Source: Methylococcaceae bacterium (GTDB lineage Bacteria > Pseudomonadota > Gammaproteobacteria > Methylococcales > Methylomonadaceae). From it: DNA of 28,933 nt. Under the pieces are notes generated by a model. The model saw only the letters and a list, made by a program, of their open reading frames with translations, ran no database searches and was not told where the DNA came from. The DNA lies in contig JAUXDP010000004.1 in assembly GCA_030618325.1 (NCBI GenBank), positions 1 through 28,933 on the forward strand, in the 5' to 3' direction. Positions 8,555 to 15,727 of the stretch are shown here, piece after piece (position 1 is the first letter of the stretch; each line of letters starts with the position of its first letter). The translations under genes and the position numbers were made by a program.

Positions 8555-8570
8555 GTGATATTTTTATCAC
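8555..8570 (-). promoter_or_regulatory. Perfect inverted repeat upstream of gcvT, candidate operator
   Basis: GTGATA-TTTT-TATCAC is a perfect 6-4-6 inverted repeat about 67 bases upstream of the gcvT start. On the gcv coding strand a TAGAAT box follows at the distance of a -10 element, with no good -35 box, so the repeat overlies the -35 region. That is the layout of an activator-dependent or repressed promoter. The spacing does not fit CRP (TGTGA-N6-TCACA) or FNR (TTGAT-N4-ATCAA). I see no glycine riboswitch in the 130-base leader. Confidence 0.4.
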
Positions 8571-8620
8571 AAAACCCCTGAGTGTTTAGTGAAAATTGAA
8601 AACTGTGTAACCAGTTGGAA

Positions 8621-9937
8621 TTAAAGTGAGTCTGCAATCTTCATTTGCCAAACTTTAACTTTTTCCCGCAAATCTTGAATGTCAATGGTCGTCAAATTCT
8701 GTTGCCTCAATAGCTGCCTGCCTGCTACCCAAACATCAGTAACTTGGTGTCGGCTGGCGGAATAGACGATTTGGGCAACAGGATGGTATAGCGGTTGGGT
8801 TTCCAGTTGATCGAGATTAATAGCGACCACATCAGCTGATTTACCGATGGTTAAAGATCCCGTTTCTTGTTCCAGGCCAAGTGCTTTTGCACCATTCAAA
8901 GTAGCCATCCGCAAAGCCGTTTCTGCGGGAATAGCGCTGGCATCATTGGCAACGCCTTTACCCAAAAGAGCGGCAGTACGCATTTCACCAAACATATCCA
9001 GGTCATTATTGCTTGCCGCACCATCTGTTCCGAGTGCTACATTTATCCCAGCCTCCAGGCATTTGGCGACCGGACAAAAGCCGCTGGCCAGTTTGAGATT
9101 GGATTCTGGACAATGCACTATATGTGCGCCAGAATTGGCATAATCAGTGATTTCATCATCATTAAATTGCGTCATGTGTACGCCGATAAAAGCAGGGGAG
9201 AGCAGCCCTAATTCTTTCAGTCGTTGCAATGGTCTTTTTCCTGTTTGCTTTACTGCTTGTTCCACCTCGTGCTGGATTTCATGCACATGCATATGGATCG
9301 GGTTGTCCAGTTCATCGGCTAATGTTCTGATTTTTTTCAAAGGTTCATCAGAAACGGTGTATGGAGCGTGTGGAGCAAACGGCATGGATATAAGCGGTTC
9401 ATGACGTAGTTGTTCGTGAAGAGCCAAACCTTTTTCAATATACTGTTCTGGGTTTTCGGCCCAAACTGTGGGAAAGTCTATTAAAATCAAACCAATACTA
9501 GCCCGGATGCCGTGATGCATTGCTTGATGGGCTGTAATTTCCGGGAAAAAATACATATCATTGAAACAGGTGGTGCCACTGCGAATCATTTCTGCAATGC
9601 CCAGGTCAGTGCCATCACGAACAAATGTCTCGCTCATCCATTTTTGTTCCAGTGGCCAGATGTGTTCCTGGAGCCATTCCATCAAGTGCAAATCGTCAGC
9701 AATACCGCGAAATAGAGTCATGGGCAGATGAGTGTGAGCGTTAATCAAACCGGGTATTAGAGCATGTTGACCGAGGTTATGGACGGTATCACCCTGATAT
9801 TTGGAATCGCATAGTTTGGTAGGTAAAATATCCAGTATTCGGCCATCATGAATGACCAAACTATGATTTTCGTGGATTACAGTTGCTGGTTCAACAGGTA
9901 TAATCCAGCGCGCATGGAGAAGGGTATCGACTTTCAT
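8621..9937 (-). CDS. mtaD: 5-methylthioadenosine/S-adenosylhomocysteine deaminase (TRZ/ATZ amidohydrolase)
   Basis: A 438-residue amidohydrolase-superfamily metalloenzyme. Metal ligands: His68 and His70 in NAHTHLPM, the HVHE motif in the middle, and the Asp in LGTDGAASNNDLDMF. TLFRGIADDLHLMEWLQ is typical of the MtaD/SAH deaminase group. The likely reaction is methylthioadenosine to methylthioinosine plus ammonia. The neighbour fixes the assignment: mtnA is divergent 59 bases away, as next to mtaD (PA3170) in Pseudomonas aeruginosa. Methylthioinosine phosphorylase then links the two steps and is not in this window. ATG 9937 has AAGGAAA about seven bases upstream. The TRZ/ATZ group is broad, so another aminopurine or pterin substrate is possible. 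Confidence 0.85.
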   Translation of the reverse strand: MKVDTLLHARWIIPVEPATVIHENHSLVIHDGRILDILPTKLCDSKYQGDTVHNLGQHALIPGLINAHTHLPMTLFRGIADDLHLMEWLQEHIWPLEQKWMSETFVRDGTDLGIAEMIRSGTTCFNDMYFFPEITAHQAMHHGIRASIGLILIDFPTVWAENPEQYIEKGLALHEQLRHEPLISMPFAPHAPYTVSDEPLKKIRTLADELDNPIHMHVHEIQHEVEQAVKQTGKRPLQRLKELGLLSPAFIGVHMTQFNDDEITDYANSGAHIVHCPESNLKLASGFCPVAKCLEAGINVALGTDGAASNNDLDMFGEMRTAALLGKGVANDASAIPAETALRMATLNGAKALGLEQETGSLTIGKSADVVAINLDQLETQPLYHPVAQIVYSASRHQVTDVWVAGRQLLRQQNLTTIDIQDLREKVKVWQMKIADSL

Positions 9938-9964
9938 GATTGGTTTCCTTATTCAAGTTCCATA

Positions 9965-9994
9965 ATTATAACTTTTAACCAAGGTGCGCGTTAA
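9965..9994 (-). promoter_or_regulatory. Candidate promoter for mtaD
   Basis: On the minus strand, TTAACG (complement of 9989-9994), an 18-base spacer and a perfect TATAAT (complement of 9965-9970) lie 28 bases upstream of the mtaD start. The -35 half overlaps the mtnA ribosome-binding region, so the two divergent genes would compete for this short 59-base gap. Confidence 0.4.
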
Positions 9995-9996
9995 AG

Positions 9997-11034
9997 ATGA
10001 GTAATCAAGATAAGCTGACCGTTCAGGCTTTGCAATGGCATGGTGATACTTTGCAGGTTTTGGATCAGAGAAAATTACCGGATGTTATTACCTACGATCA
10101 CTATAAAACAGCCCCCGGTGTAGCTGATGCAATCAAAACCATGCGGGTTCGCGGTGCTCCTGCCATTGGTATTGCAGCCGGATATGGTGTGGCATTATCC
10201 GTGAAACAACATTTCCCCAACAATCCACAAACTTGGCAAGCTTTGGTGAATGAAGATATTAAGCTGCTTGCGGCATCCCGGCCAACAGCGGTAAATTTGT
10301 TTTGGGCGCTTGATTTGATGCAGAAGAAAATTGCCAAGCTTGATAATAATCCAGTTGCAGTAATTGATCAATTAGCCATTCAAATTCATCAGGATGATAT
10401 TGCCGCTAATCAAAAAATGGGGGAACTTGGTGCTGATTTATTGGATGGCGTACAAAGTGTGATGACGCATTGTAATGCAGGAGCCTTGGCAACGGGCGGT
10501 TATGGAACAGCTTTAGGTGTCATTCGCAGTGCTGTACAAAGAGGTTTGCAAACTGTTTATGCTGGAGAAACTCGTCCGTGGCTGCAAGGAGCAAGATTAA
10601 CAGCCTGGGAGCTGGCGCAAGATGGTATTTCTGTGAGCTTGATCGCAGATTCAGCTGCTGCCTATTTGATGAAATCTGGTAAAATTGACTGGGTAATTGT
10701 AGGTGCCGATCGCATCGCCGCTAATGGTGATGTGGCCAATAAGATTGGCACCTATTCACTGGCAGTATTAGCTAGGCAGCATAATGTAAAATTCATGGTG
10801 GCTGCACCTACTTCTACAATTGATTGGCAAATAAACAATGGCTCTGAGATAGTTATCGAGCAAAGACACCCGGATGAGTTATTGCCGGACTGTTATTTGC
10901 AGGATGATTCGTTGGTCAGTGCCTGGAATCCAGTTTTTGATGTCACTCCAGCAGAATTGATTTCAGCGATTGTCACCGAGCGAGGTGTCGTGTTAAACCC
11001 TTGTGAGCAGGGGCTTGAAATATTAAAAAGATGA
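9997..11034 (+). CDS. mtnA: Methylthioribose-1-phosphate isomerase
   Basis: Converts 5-methylthioribose-1-phosphate to methylthioribulose-1-phosphate in the methionine salvage pathway. The protein is an eIF-2B alpha-like isomerase of 345 residues. Motifs: TMRVRGAPAIGIAAGYGVAL near residues 48-67, MTHCNAGALATGGYGTALG with the catalytic Cys159, ETRPWLQGARLTAWEL, and GADRIAANGDVANKIGTYS with the catalytic Asp238. These residues separate true MtnA from ribose-1,5-bisphosphate isomerases and eIF-2B subunits. The start ATG at 9997 is close to the divergent mtaD promoter. The stop overlaps the next ATG (ATGA at 11031), so cysZ is co-translated. Later pathway genes mtnB, mtnC and mtnD are not in this window. 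Confidence 0.95.
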   Translation: MSNQDKLTVQALQWHGDTLQVLDQRKLPDVITYDHYKTAPGVADAIKTMRVRGAPAIGIAAGYGVALSVKQHFPNNPQTWQALVNEDIKLLAASRPTAVNLFWALDLMQKKIAKLDNNPVAVIDQLAIQIHQDDIAANQKMGELGADLLDGVQSVMTHCNAGALATGGYGTALGVIRSAVQRGLQTVYAGETRPWLQGARLTAWELAQDGISVSLIADSAAAYLMKSGKIDWVIVGADRIAANGDVANKIGTYSLAVLARQHNVKFMVAAPTSTIDWQINNGSEIVIEQRHPDELLPDCYLQDDSLVSAWNPVFDVTPAELISAIVTERGVVLNPCEQGLEILKR

Positions 11035-11771
11035 ATGATTTTAAAATAAATACTAAAAAAGGCAGAAATCCATTTATAGCATTAAATTATTTTATCAAAG
11101 GATTAAAATTTCTTGGGAAACCAGAATTACGTAAATTCCTGTTGATACCGGTGTTAATTAATTTGGTTTTATATTCAGTGGCCTTCGTTCTTGGCTATCA
11201 TTATATTTCTGGATTTATTGCGCACATTATTCCTGATTGGCTACAATGGCTAAACTGGATACTTTGGCCGTTGTTTTTTATCTGCTTTTTTATCATTACT
11301 TTTTTTACCTTTACCTTGTTTGCTAATCTGATGGCCGCGCCGTTTTATAGCAAGTTATCGGCAAAGACGTTGGCATTGCTTACAGGTAACCCGGTTACTA
11401 TTGAAGAACAACCTGTGGCTAAAGTGATCTGGGCAGAAGCAAGGCGTTTGGGCTATCTTGGATTGAGAGCGTTACCGCTAATATTTTTATTTATTATTCC
11501 TGGTGTTAACTTTATTGCGCCTTTCCTTTGGGCAGTTTTTGGTGCCTGGGCCATTGCTTTGGAATATATGGCTTATCCTTTAGAAAATGAAGGGTTGTTG
11601 TTTGTTGAGCAGAGACAAATGGCTCGATCAATACGCTTGGGTGCACTCAGTTTTGGTGGAATTAGTATCGCTGGATTAGCTATACCTTTGTTCAATATTT
11701 TGGTGCCACCTGCCGCCGTAATTGGGGCGACGATTTATTTTCATGAAATCAATGAAAGGGCAGACGCATAA
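11031..11771 (+). CDS. cysZ: CysZ-like sulfate permease (EI24 family membrane protein)
   Basis: A 246-residue inner-membrane protein. Its N-terminal half follows E. coli CysZ closely: GLKFLGKPELRKFLLIPVL, then PDWLQWLNWILWPL, then NLMAAPFYSKLSAKTL (the CysZ NWIAAPF region). Hydrophobic segments lie near residues 38-65, 73-105, 145-175 and 200-235, as expected for the membrane hairpins of CysZ. CysZ imports sulfate for cysteine synthesis in other bacteria. The ATGA overlap with mtnA means translational coupling, which makes biological sense as both serve sulfur metabolism, although the pairing itself may be accidental. The EI24 family also has members with no shown sulfate transport, so the substrate is by family only. 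Confidence 0.82.
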   Translation: MNDFKINTKKGRNPFIALNYFIKGLKFLGKPELRKFLLIPVLINLVLYSVAFVLGYHYISGFIAHIIPDWLQWLNWILWPLFFICFFIITFFTFTLFANLMAAPFYSKLSAKTLALLTGNPVTIEEQPVAKVIWAEARRLGYLGLRALPLIFLFIIPGVNFIAPFLWAVFGAWAIALEYMAYPLENEGLLFVEQRQMARSIRLGALSFGGISIAGLAIPLFNILVPPAAVIGATIYFHEINERADA

Positions 11772-11798
11772 AGGTGTCCTAATATACTTTTTACCTTC

Positions 11799-11861
11799 TT
11801 ACCAGTATTTGTAAGCCTTGTTGTAGGCTAGTTCAACGGCTTTTTTCGCTTTGTTTTCCAT
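11799..11861 (-). CDS. Possible 20-residue peptide, function unknown
   Basis: An ATG-initiated frame on the minus strand encodes MENKAKKAVELAYNKAYKYW and ends in TAA. It is helical and lysine/alanine-rich with an aromatic end (AYKYW). An in-frame TGA lies nine bases upstream, so it is not the end of a longer frame at present. There is no good ribosome site and no relation I recognise. It may be chance, a small protein, or the last exon-like remnant of a decayed gene. Confidence 0.2.
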   Translation of the reverse strand: MENKAKKAVELAYNKAYKYW

Positions 11862-11973
11862 AAAAAATCAAATGTGGAAGGTATAGTTGACTTAAATCAT
11901 GTTCCAACCCCTTAAAATTTACGAGGTATGGATACAAAATTTCCTGCTGCTGTCGTATGGGTTAGAATAGTAG

Positions 11974-12004
11974 TTGAAAATGACAGGTTGTGTTCGGCTA
12001 TACT
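11974..12004 (+). promoter_or_regulatory. Weak candidate promoter for proC
   Basis: TTGAAA (11974-11979) and TATACT (11999-12004) with a 19-base spacer, 73 bases before the proC ATG. Both boxes are close to consensus but the spacer is two bases longer than ideal. No better candidate was found in the gap. Confidence 0.3.
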
Positions 12005-12077
12005 CGGTACCACTTCATACAAGGGTAACGATGTAAAGTAAACCTCAACCTAAATTGTATGCAGAGGAAAAGAAAAA

Positions 12078-12905
12078 ATGAATACAAAAAATATTGGTTT
12101 TATCGGTGGTGGCAATATGGCTAGCAGTTTGATAAATGGACTGATAGCCAGTGGCCATTCATCCCAGAAAATCTGGGTATCTGATCTTGATGAAGAAAAA
12201 CTTCAGATATTAGCTGCAAATTTGAAAATCAATATCACTACTGACAATGAGACTGTGATCAATGAGTGTGAAGTAGTTGTACTGGCTGTCAAGCCGCAAA
12301 TTATGCAGACTGTTTCAGAAAGTATATCCAGAGCCATATCACAAAATAATGTGTTGGTGGTTTCTATCGCTGCGGGTGTTAGCCAAGATAGCTTGAGTAG
12401 CTGGTTAGGCGAGAACACGGCTATTGTTCGTTGCATGCCAAACACGCCGGCATTGGTATTAACGGGTGCGACTGCGTTACATGCTAATGATAAGGTAAGT
12501 AATAGGCAAAGAGATTTGGCCGAGAATATTTTACGCTCAGTAGGCATTGCTATATGGGTTGATAGAGAAACCGAACTTGATGCCGTGACTGCTGTTTCCG
12601 GTAGCGGTCCCGCCTATTTTTTCTTACTGATGGAAGCAATGGAAAAAACGGCTATTGAATTAGGTCTGGATGAGCATACTGCTAGCTTATTAGTTCAACA
12701 GACCGCGTTGGGTGCAGCTAAAATTGCCCTGGAATCACCTGACTCACCCGGGCAACTCAGGGCAAAAGTGACCTCTCCTGGTGGTACAACCCAGCGAGCA
12801 ATAGAAACTTTTCAACAAGGTGGATTTAATGAGCTGGTTGCCAAAGCATTACATGCCGCATGCGATCGGTCAGTAGAAATGTCTAAACAATCAGGAGACG
12901 CATAA
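12078..12905 (+). CDS. proC: Pyrroline-5-carboxylate reductase
   Basis: Last step of proline synthesis: reduces 1-pyrroline-5-carboxylate with NAD(P)H. The protein is 275 residues, the usual size. The Rossmann glycine motif is GFIGGGNMA (7-15), followed by VLAVKPQIM, RCMPNTPALV, AVSGSGPAYFFLLMEAM and the C-terminal TSPGGTTQRAIETFQ block that forms the active site and dimer. Start ATG 12078 has GAGGAAAAG upstream. Its last base is the first base of the yggT start codon, so the two genes are coupled. yggS, which lies next to proC in many gammaproteobacteria, is not here; the gap upstream is 306 bases. Confidence 0.96.
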   Translation: MNTKNIGFIGGGNMASSLINGLIASGHSSQKIWVSDLDEEKLQILAANLKINITTDNETVINECEVVVLAVKPQIMQTVSESISRAISQNNVLVVSIAAGVSQDSLSSWLGENTAIVRCMPNTPALVLTGATALHANDKVSNRQRDLAENILRSVGIAIWVDRETELDAVTAVSGSGPAYFFLLMEAMEKTAIELGLDEHTASLLVQQTALGAAKIALESPDSPGQLRAKVTSPGGTTQRAIETFQQGGFNELVAKALHAACDRSVEMSKQSGDA

Positions 12906-13480
12906 TGGGCTCAACCTATGTCACTAACCCAGTCATATTTTTAATTGACACACTCTTTTCATTGTACATCCTTGCTGTAGTATTGCGCTTTTTACTGCAA
13001 TGGACAGGGGCTGAGTATCAAAACCCAATATCCCAATTTTTAGTTAAAATTACGCATCCCCCTTTAAAATTTCTTCGGCGCTACATCCCTTCCATAGGGA
13101 AAATTGATACGTCATCAGTCGTTTTTGCTTTATTGTTACAAATGGCTGCAGATTACAGCATTCTCTTGTTAAAAAGTGTTCCTGTTGGATTTGGTTCCTT
13201 GGCAATTCTGTCTTTTTCCCAACTTATTTCTTTGCTCATCAATATCTTTATTTTTGCAGTAATCGCTCGTGCGGTTCTAAGCTGGATAAGTCCTGGAGCA
13301 TATAACCCAGCCACCTCAATTCTATACAGCTTAACGGAACCCTTATTAAATGCTTGTCGCAGAATTATCCCTGATTTAGGCGGTATGGACTTGTCTCCTT
13401 TGATTGCCTTATTGGTTCTGCAGCTAGCCAAAATGCTAGTGCTACCTCCATTACAACAGCTGACAGTATTCCTTGGATAA
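12905..13480 (+). CDS. yggT: YggT family integral membrane protein
   Basis: A 191-residue inner-membrane protein with two tandem YggT domains. Each repeat has a hydrophobic helix, then an RxxLxW-like turn and a short P-x-LxxxRRxIP block: LRFLLQWTGAEYQNPISQF with LRRYIPSIG in the first, and ARAVLSWISPGAYNPATSI with CRRIIPDLGGMDLSPLIALL in the second. Four or more membrane helices are expected. Members are linked to osmotic or potassium stress and, in plants and cyanobacteria, to membrane complex assembly; the exact role here is unknown. The start overlaps the proC stop by one base, the usual proC-yggT neighbourhood. Confidence 0.92.
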   Translation: MGSTYVTNPVIFLIDTLFSLYILAVVLRFLLQWTGAEYQNPISQFLVKITHPPLKFLRRYIPSIGKIDTSSVVFALLLQMAADYSILLLKSVPVGFGSLAILSFSQLISLLINIFIFAVIARAVLSWISPGAYNPATSILYSLTEPLLNACRRIIPDLGGMDLSPLIALLVLQLAKMLVLPPLQQLTVFLG

Positions 13481-13557
13481 CAATAATATTTCACCAGGGT
13501 TGTAAGTGGGTGGCCTAATGAATAGTATAGACACTTTCAGTGCAATCCCCTGGCCAA

Positions 13558-13682
13558 AGAGCCTGTACATTTAAAAAAATCGGCGGTAAGAGTAGTAAAA
13601 TCTCCATATTTCTGATTTTTCTAGGTTCATTGGCCTACTTTTCTCTCTTTTTCGCTTCGGATATTTTCAACTAGATAGCCTC
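13558..13682. repeat. Family B palindromic repeat, copy 2 (inverted relative to copy 1)
   Basis: Reads like the reverse complement of the element at 1134-1250. Shared landmarks in order: GAG(C/A)CT(G/A)T at the left end, TTAAAAA, ATCGGC(G/T)G, TCCATATTTC in the middle, CTTTTTCGCTTCG, and A(G/C)A(T/C)AGCCTC at the right end. About 125 bases. The inverted arms are more diverged than in copy 1. It lies just upstream of the promoter for the next gene, whose -35 box begins five bases after the element. Confidence 0.65.
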
Positions 13683-13686
13683 CAAG

Positions 13687-13715
13687 TTGTCGCTTTCCTA
13701 AATCGAATCTATACT
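13687..13715 (+). promoter_or_regulatory. Sigma-70 type promoter for the DUF4124 gene
   Basis: TTGTCG (13687-13692), exactly 17 bases, then TATACT (13710-13715). Four of six and five of six consensus bases with ideal spacing. Transcription would start near 13722, leaving a leader of roughly 84 bases. Confidence 0.55.
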
Positions 13716-13805
13716 TATAAGGATCTTGGTAGATTAATTTGCCTGGACACTATTGATTATGCCCCTCTGTTATATGGGGATGCAAAATGATTACATGATT
13801 TATTA

Positions 13806-14807
13806 ATGACATTTTCACCCAAAATATTTTCCTATTTGCTAACTGCCTTGTTGCTAATCAACAGCCAAGTTGTGTTTTGCAATAACCTGATTCGATGGGT
13901 GGATGATACTGGAAAAGTTCATTACTCAGATCAAGTCCCTCCATCCAAATCCAAACTCAGGCGAGAGACTTTAAATAAACAGGGTTATGTTGTCAAAATT
14001 ACGGAGGCGGCAAAAACTAAAGAACAAAGAATGCTGGATAGAAAGTTAAAAAAACTTAGGAAAGGGATGGAGAAAATTATTGCGAAAAAAAAATCCCGGG
14101 ATCAAGTTCTCTTAACCTCATTCCGTTCTGTTGAAGATATCCGGCAAAGATTATACGAAAAGCTTTGGGCTTTAACTACTTTGCAAAATATCGCTCAAGG
14201 TAATTTAAAGCGGGTGAAAAAACAATTACAAAGCCAACGCAAAATTGCTGCAGCACATGAAAGAGATGGCCGTGAGGTGCCGAAAAACTTACTCAAGAGC
14301 CTTGAATCTACCGACGGTCAAATTAAGCTAGCTCAATATGAGATGGCTAAATTAATTGAGAAAAAGCAACTTGAGCAGAAAAATTATGACATCGATATAG
14401 ATCGGTTTATCTTTTTGACTCAGCCCAGAGACGGTGAATATATTTCCATTGATGATCAACCTGAGCTAATTACTGATACGGATCTTGGGCTTTTTATCTG
14501 TGAAAACGAGGAGCAGTGTGATAATGCTTGGGATCACGCCTTTACTTATGTTACTAAACACTCAACAACAAAGATTGATATTGCGGCAGAAAACTTGACT
14601 ATGAGCTATGCGCCAGCAACAGATACTGATTTGAGCGTGTCTATTGCCAAATTGAGAAGTGATGATGAACTAACCAAAATTTTTCTGGATATCCGGTGCC
14701 GAAAATCATTAGCGGGTGACCTGCTTTGTTCAAGTGCCAAAGCTTCAGATATCAGATCATCGTTTATGCCTTATCTTGAATCTTCATTAAAGTCTGAGAA
14801 TGATTAA
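13806..14807 (+). CDS. Secreted DUF4124 domain protein with central coiled coil
   Basis: A 333-residue protein of unknown function. Residues 1-25 form a Sec signal peptide (basic start, LLTALLLINS core, cleavage near VVFC-NN). Directly after comes a DUF4124 block, IRWVDDTGKVHYSDQVPP, a short beta motif seen in many gammaproteobacterial envelope proteins. Residues about 60-200 are highly charged and heptad-like (KTKEQRMLDRKLKKLRKGME and later), likely a coiled coil. The C-terminal domain has four cysteines (in FICENEEQCDN and in RCRKSLAGDLLCSS), which could form disulfides in the periplasm. It has its own promoter and is convergent with argB. The lack of a ribosome site before ATG 13806 is notable. 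Cys25 is not in a good lipobox. Confidence 0.75.
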   Translation: MTFSPKIFSYLLTALLLINSQVVFCNNLIRWVDDTGKVHYSDQVPPSKSKLRRETLNKQGYVVKITEAAKTKEQRMLDRKLKKLRKGMEKIIAKKKSRDQVLLTSFRSVEDIRQRLYEKLWALTTLQNIAQGNLKRVKKQLQSQRKIAAAHERDGREVPKNLLKSLESTDGQIKLAQYEMAKLIEKKQLEQKNYDIDIDRFIFLTQPRDGEYISIDDQPELITDTDLGLFICENEEQCDNAWDHAFTYVTKHSTTKIDIAAENLTMSYAPATDTDLSVSIAKLRSDDELTKIFLDIRCRKSLAGDLLCSSAKASDIRSSFMPYLESSLKSEND

Positions 14808-14828
14808 CTCACTCACTTTACTGAATTC

Positions 14829-15725
14829 TCAGCGAGCAACCAATAGCGTTCCAACACCTTGATCAGTAAATAATTCCAGCAACAGAGCATGTTCGACACG
14901 GCCATCAATAATGTGCACACTTTTAACCCCACTTTTTAAGGCATCCGTTGCACAACGCGTTTTTGGTATCATGCCCTCTGAAATTGTGCCATCAGCCGTT
15001 AATTCACTGATATCATCAATGGATAAGCCGGTTAACAAATTATTCTGTTTATCCATAATGCCTGTGGTATTGGTGAGTAGAATGAGCTTCTCGGCATTTA
15101 ATACTTCGGCAATTTTACCGGCTACTAGGTCGGCATTAATATTATAAGATCTGCCATCATCACCAACACCAATTGGGGCGATGACTGGAATAAAGCCACT
15201 GTGTCCCAGCATATCAACAACTGCTGAATCAATACTGCTCACTTCTCCTACATGGCCCAAATCAATGATTTCAGATGCTTGTTCCGGGGAATTTTTGCGC
15301 ATGTTAATTTTTCTGGCCCGGATAAAATCTCCATCTTTTCCTGTCAGGCCTACCGCCTTGCCTCCATGTCGATTGATCAGATTGACTATTTCCTTGTTAA
15401 CCAGGCCGCCAAGCACCATTTCAACCACATCCATGGTTTCTCGATCTGTTACCCGCATGCCATCAATAAATTCTGAAGATTTACCTAGTTTTTCCAGTAG
15501 CGCTCCAATCTGTGGACCCCCACCATGAACAACTATTGGATTGATGCCAACCAGTTTCATCAATACGATATCCTGGGCAAAAAAGTGCTTTAACTGATCA
15601 TCAGTCATGGCATTGCCGCCGTACTTGATTACCACGGTTTTACCTTTGAATTTTTGAATATAAGGTAAAGACTCTATTAAGACATGAGCTATGCGATTCT
15701 GCTGATCTAGTTGATTGGCAGGCAT
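14829..15725 (-). CDS. argB: N-acetylglutamate kinase, arginine-sensitive type
   Basis: Second step of arginine synthesis: phosphorylates N-acetyl-L-glutamate. The amino-acid kinase fold shows KYGGNAM (34-40), HGGGPQIG (67-74), the lid region RVTDRETMDVVEMVL, and VGLTGKDGD. The N-terminal stretch before KTVVIKYGG (about 28 residues with ALPYIRRF-like ESLPYIQKF) is the N-helix of hexameric, arginine-inhibited enzymes such as that of Pseudomonas aeruginosa; the E. coli enzyme lacks it. I start at ATG 15725 (298 residues), two bases after the algC stop. A TTG at 15731 would add two residues and overlap algC. Last gene of the coaBC-dut-algC-argB operon. Confidence 0.95.
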   Translation of the reverse strand: MPANQLDQQNRIAHVLIESLPYIQKFKGKTVVIKYGGNAMTDDQLKHFFAQDIVLMKLVGINPIVVHGGGPQIGALLEKLGKSSEFIDGMRVTDRETMDVVEMVLGGLVNKEIVNLINRHGGKAVGLTGKDGDFIRARKINMRKNSPEQASEIIDLGHVGEVSSIDSAVVDMLGHSGFIPVIAPIGVGDDGRSYNINADLVAGKIAEVLNAEKLILLTNTTGIMDKQNNLLTGLSIDDISELTADGTISEGMIPKTRCATDALKSGVKSVHIIDGRVEHALLLELFTDQGVGTLLVAR

Positions 15726-15727
15726 AA

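Larger units (their letters stand above)
11772..12077. other. 306-base gap between cysZ and proC
   Basis: No established gene. It begins with AAGGTGTCCTAA, whose complement resembles the end of the palindrome at 26701 (AGGACACCT) and may be a relic. A minus-strand reading frame at 11799-11861 (20 residues) is described separately. On the plus strand TTGAAA (11974-11979) and TATACT (11999-12004), 19 bases apart, form a weak candidate promoter for proC. TTGACT at about 11888 followed by TAAAAT has a 20-base spacer, which is too long. I see no terminator with a T tract. Confidence 0.5.
13481..13805. other. 325-base gap between yggT and the DUF4124 gene
   Basis: It holds the second family B palindrome (13558-13682) and a good promoter (13687-13715). 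Before these, CCAGGG (13494) and CCCCTGG (13547) are partly inverted but not convincing as a terminator. No open frame that looks coding was found. Confidence 0.6.

Noticed and set aside
8489..8620. Glycine riboswitch in front of gcvT
   Set aside because: The 132-base gap lacks the conserved paired aptamer elements; only a short inverted repeat is present.
8847..9404. Open frames of 85-114 codons on the plus strand across mtaD
   Set aside because: They are antisense to a well-supported amidohydrolase with conserved metal-binding motifs, have no ribosome sites, and show no family-like sequence.
11771..11782. AAGGTGTCCTAA after cysZ as a further copy of a family A palindrome
   Set aside because: Only nine to ten bases resemble an arm end of copy 4 and no partner arm or core follows; at most a relic.
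14794..14832. CTGAGAAT/ATTCTCAG inverted repeat across the ends of the DUF4124 gene and argB as a terminator
   Set aside because: The arms are perfect over eight bases but the loop is 23 bases, GC content is modest and there is no T tract on either strand.
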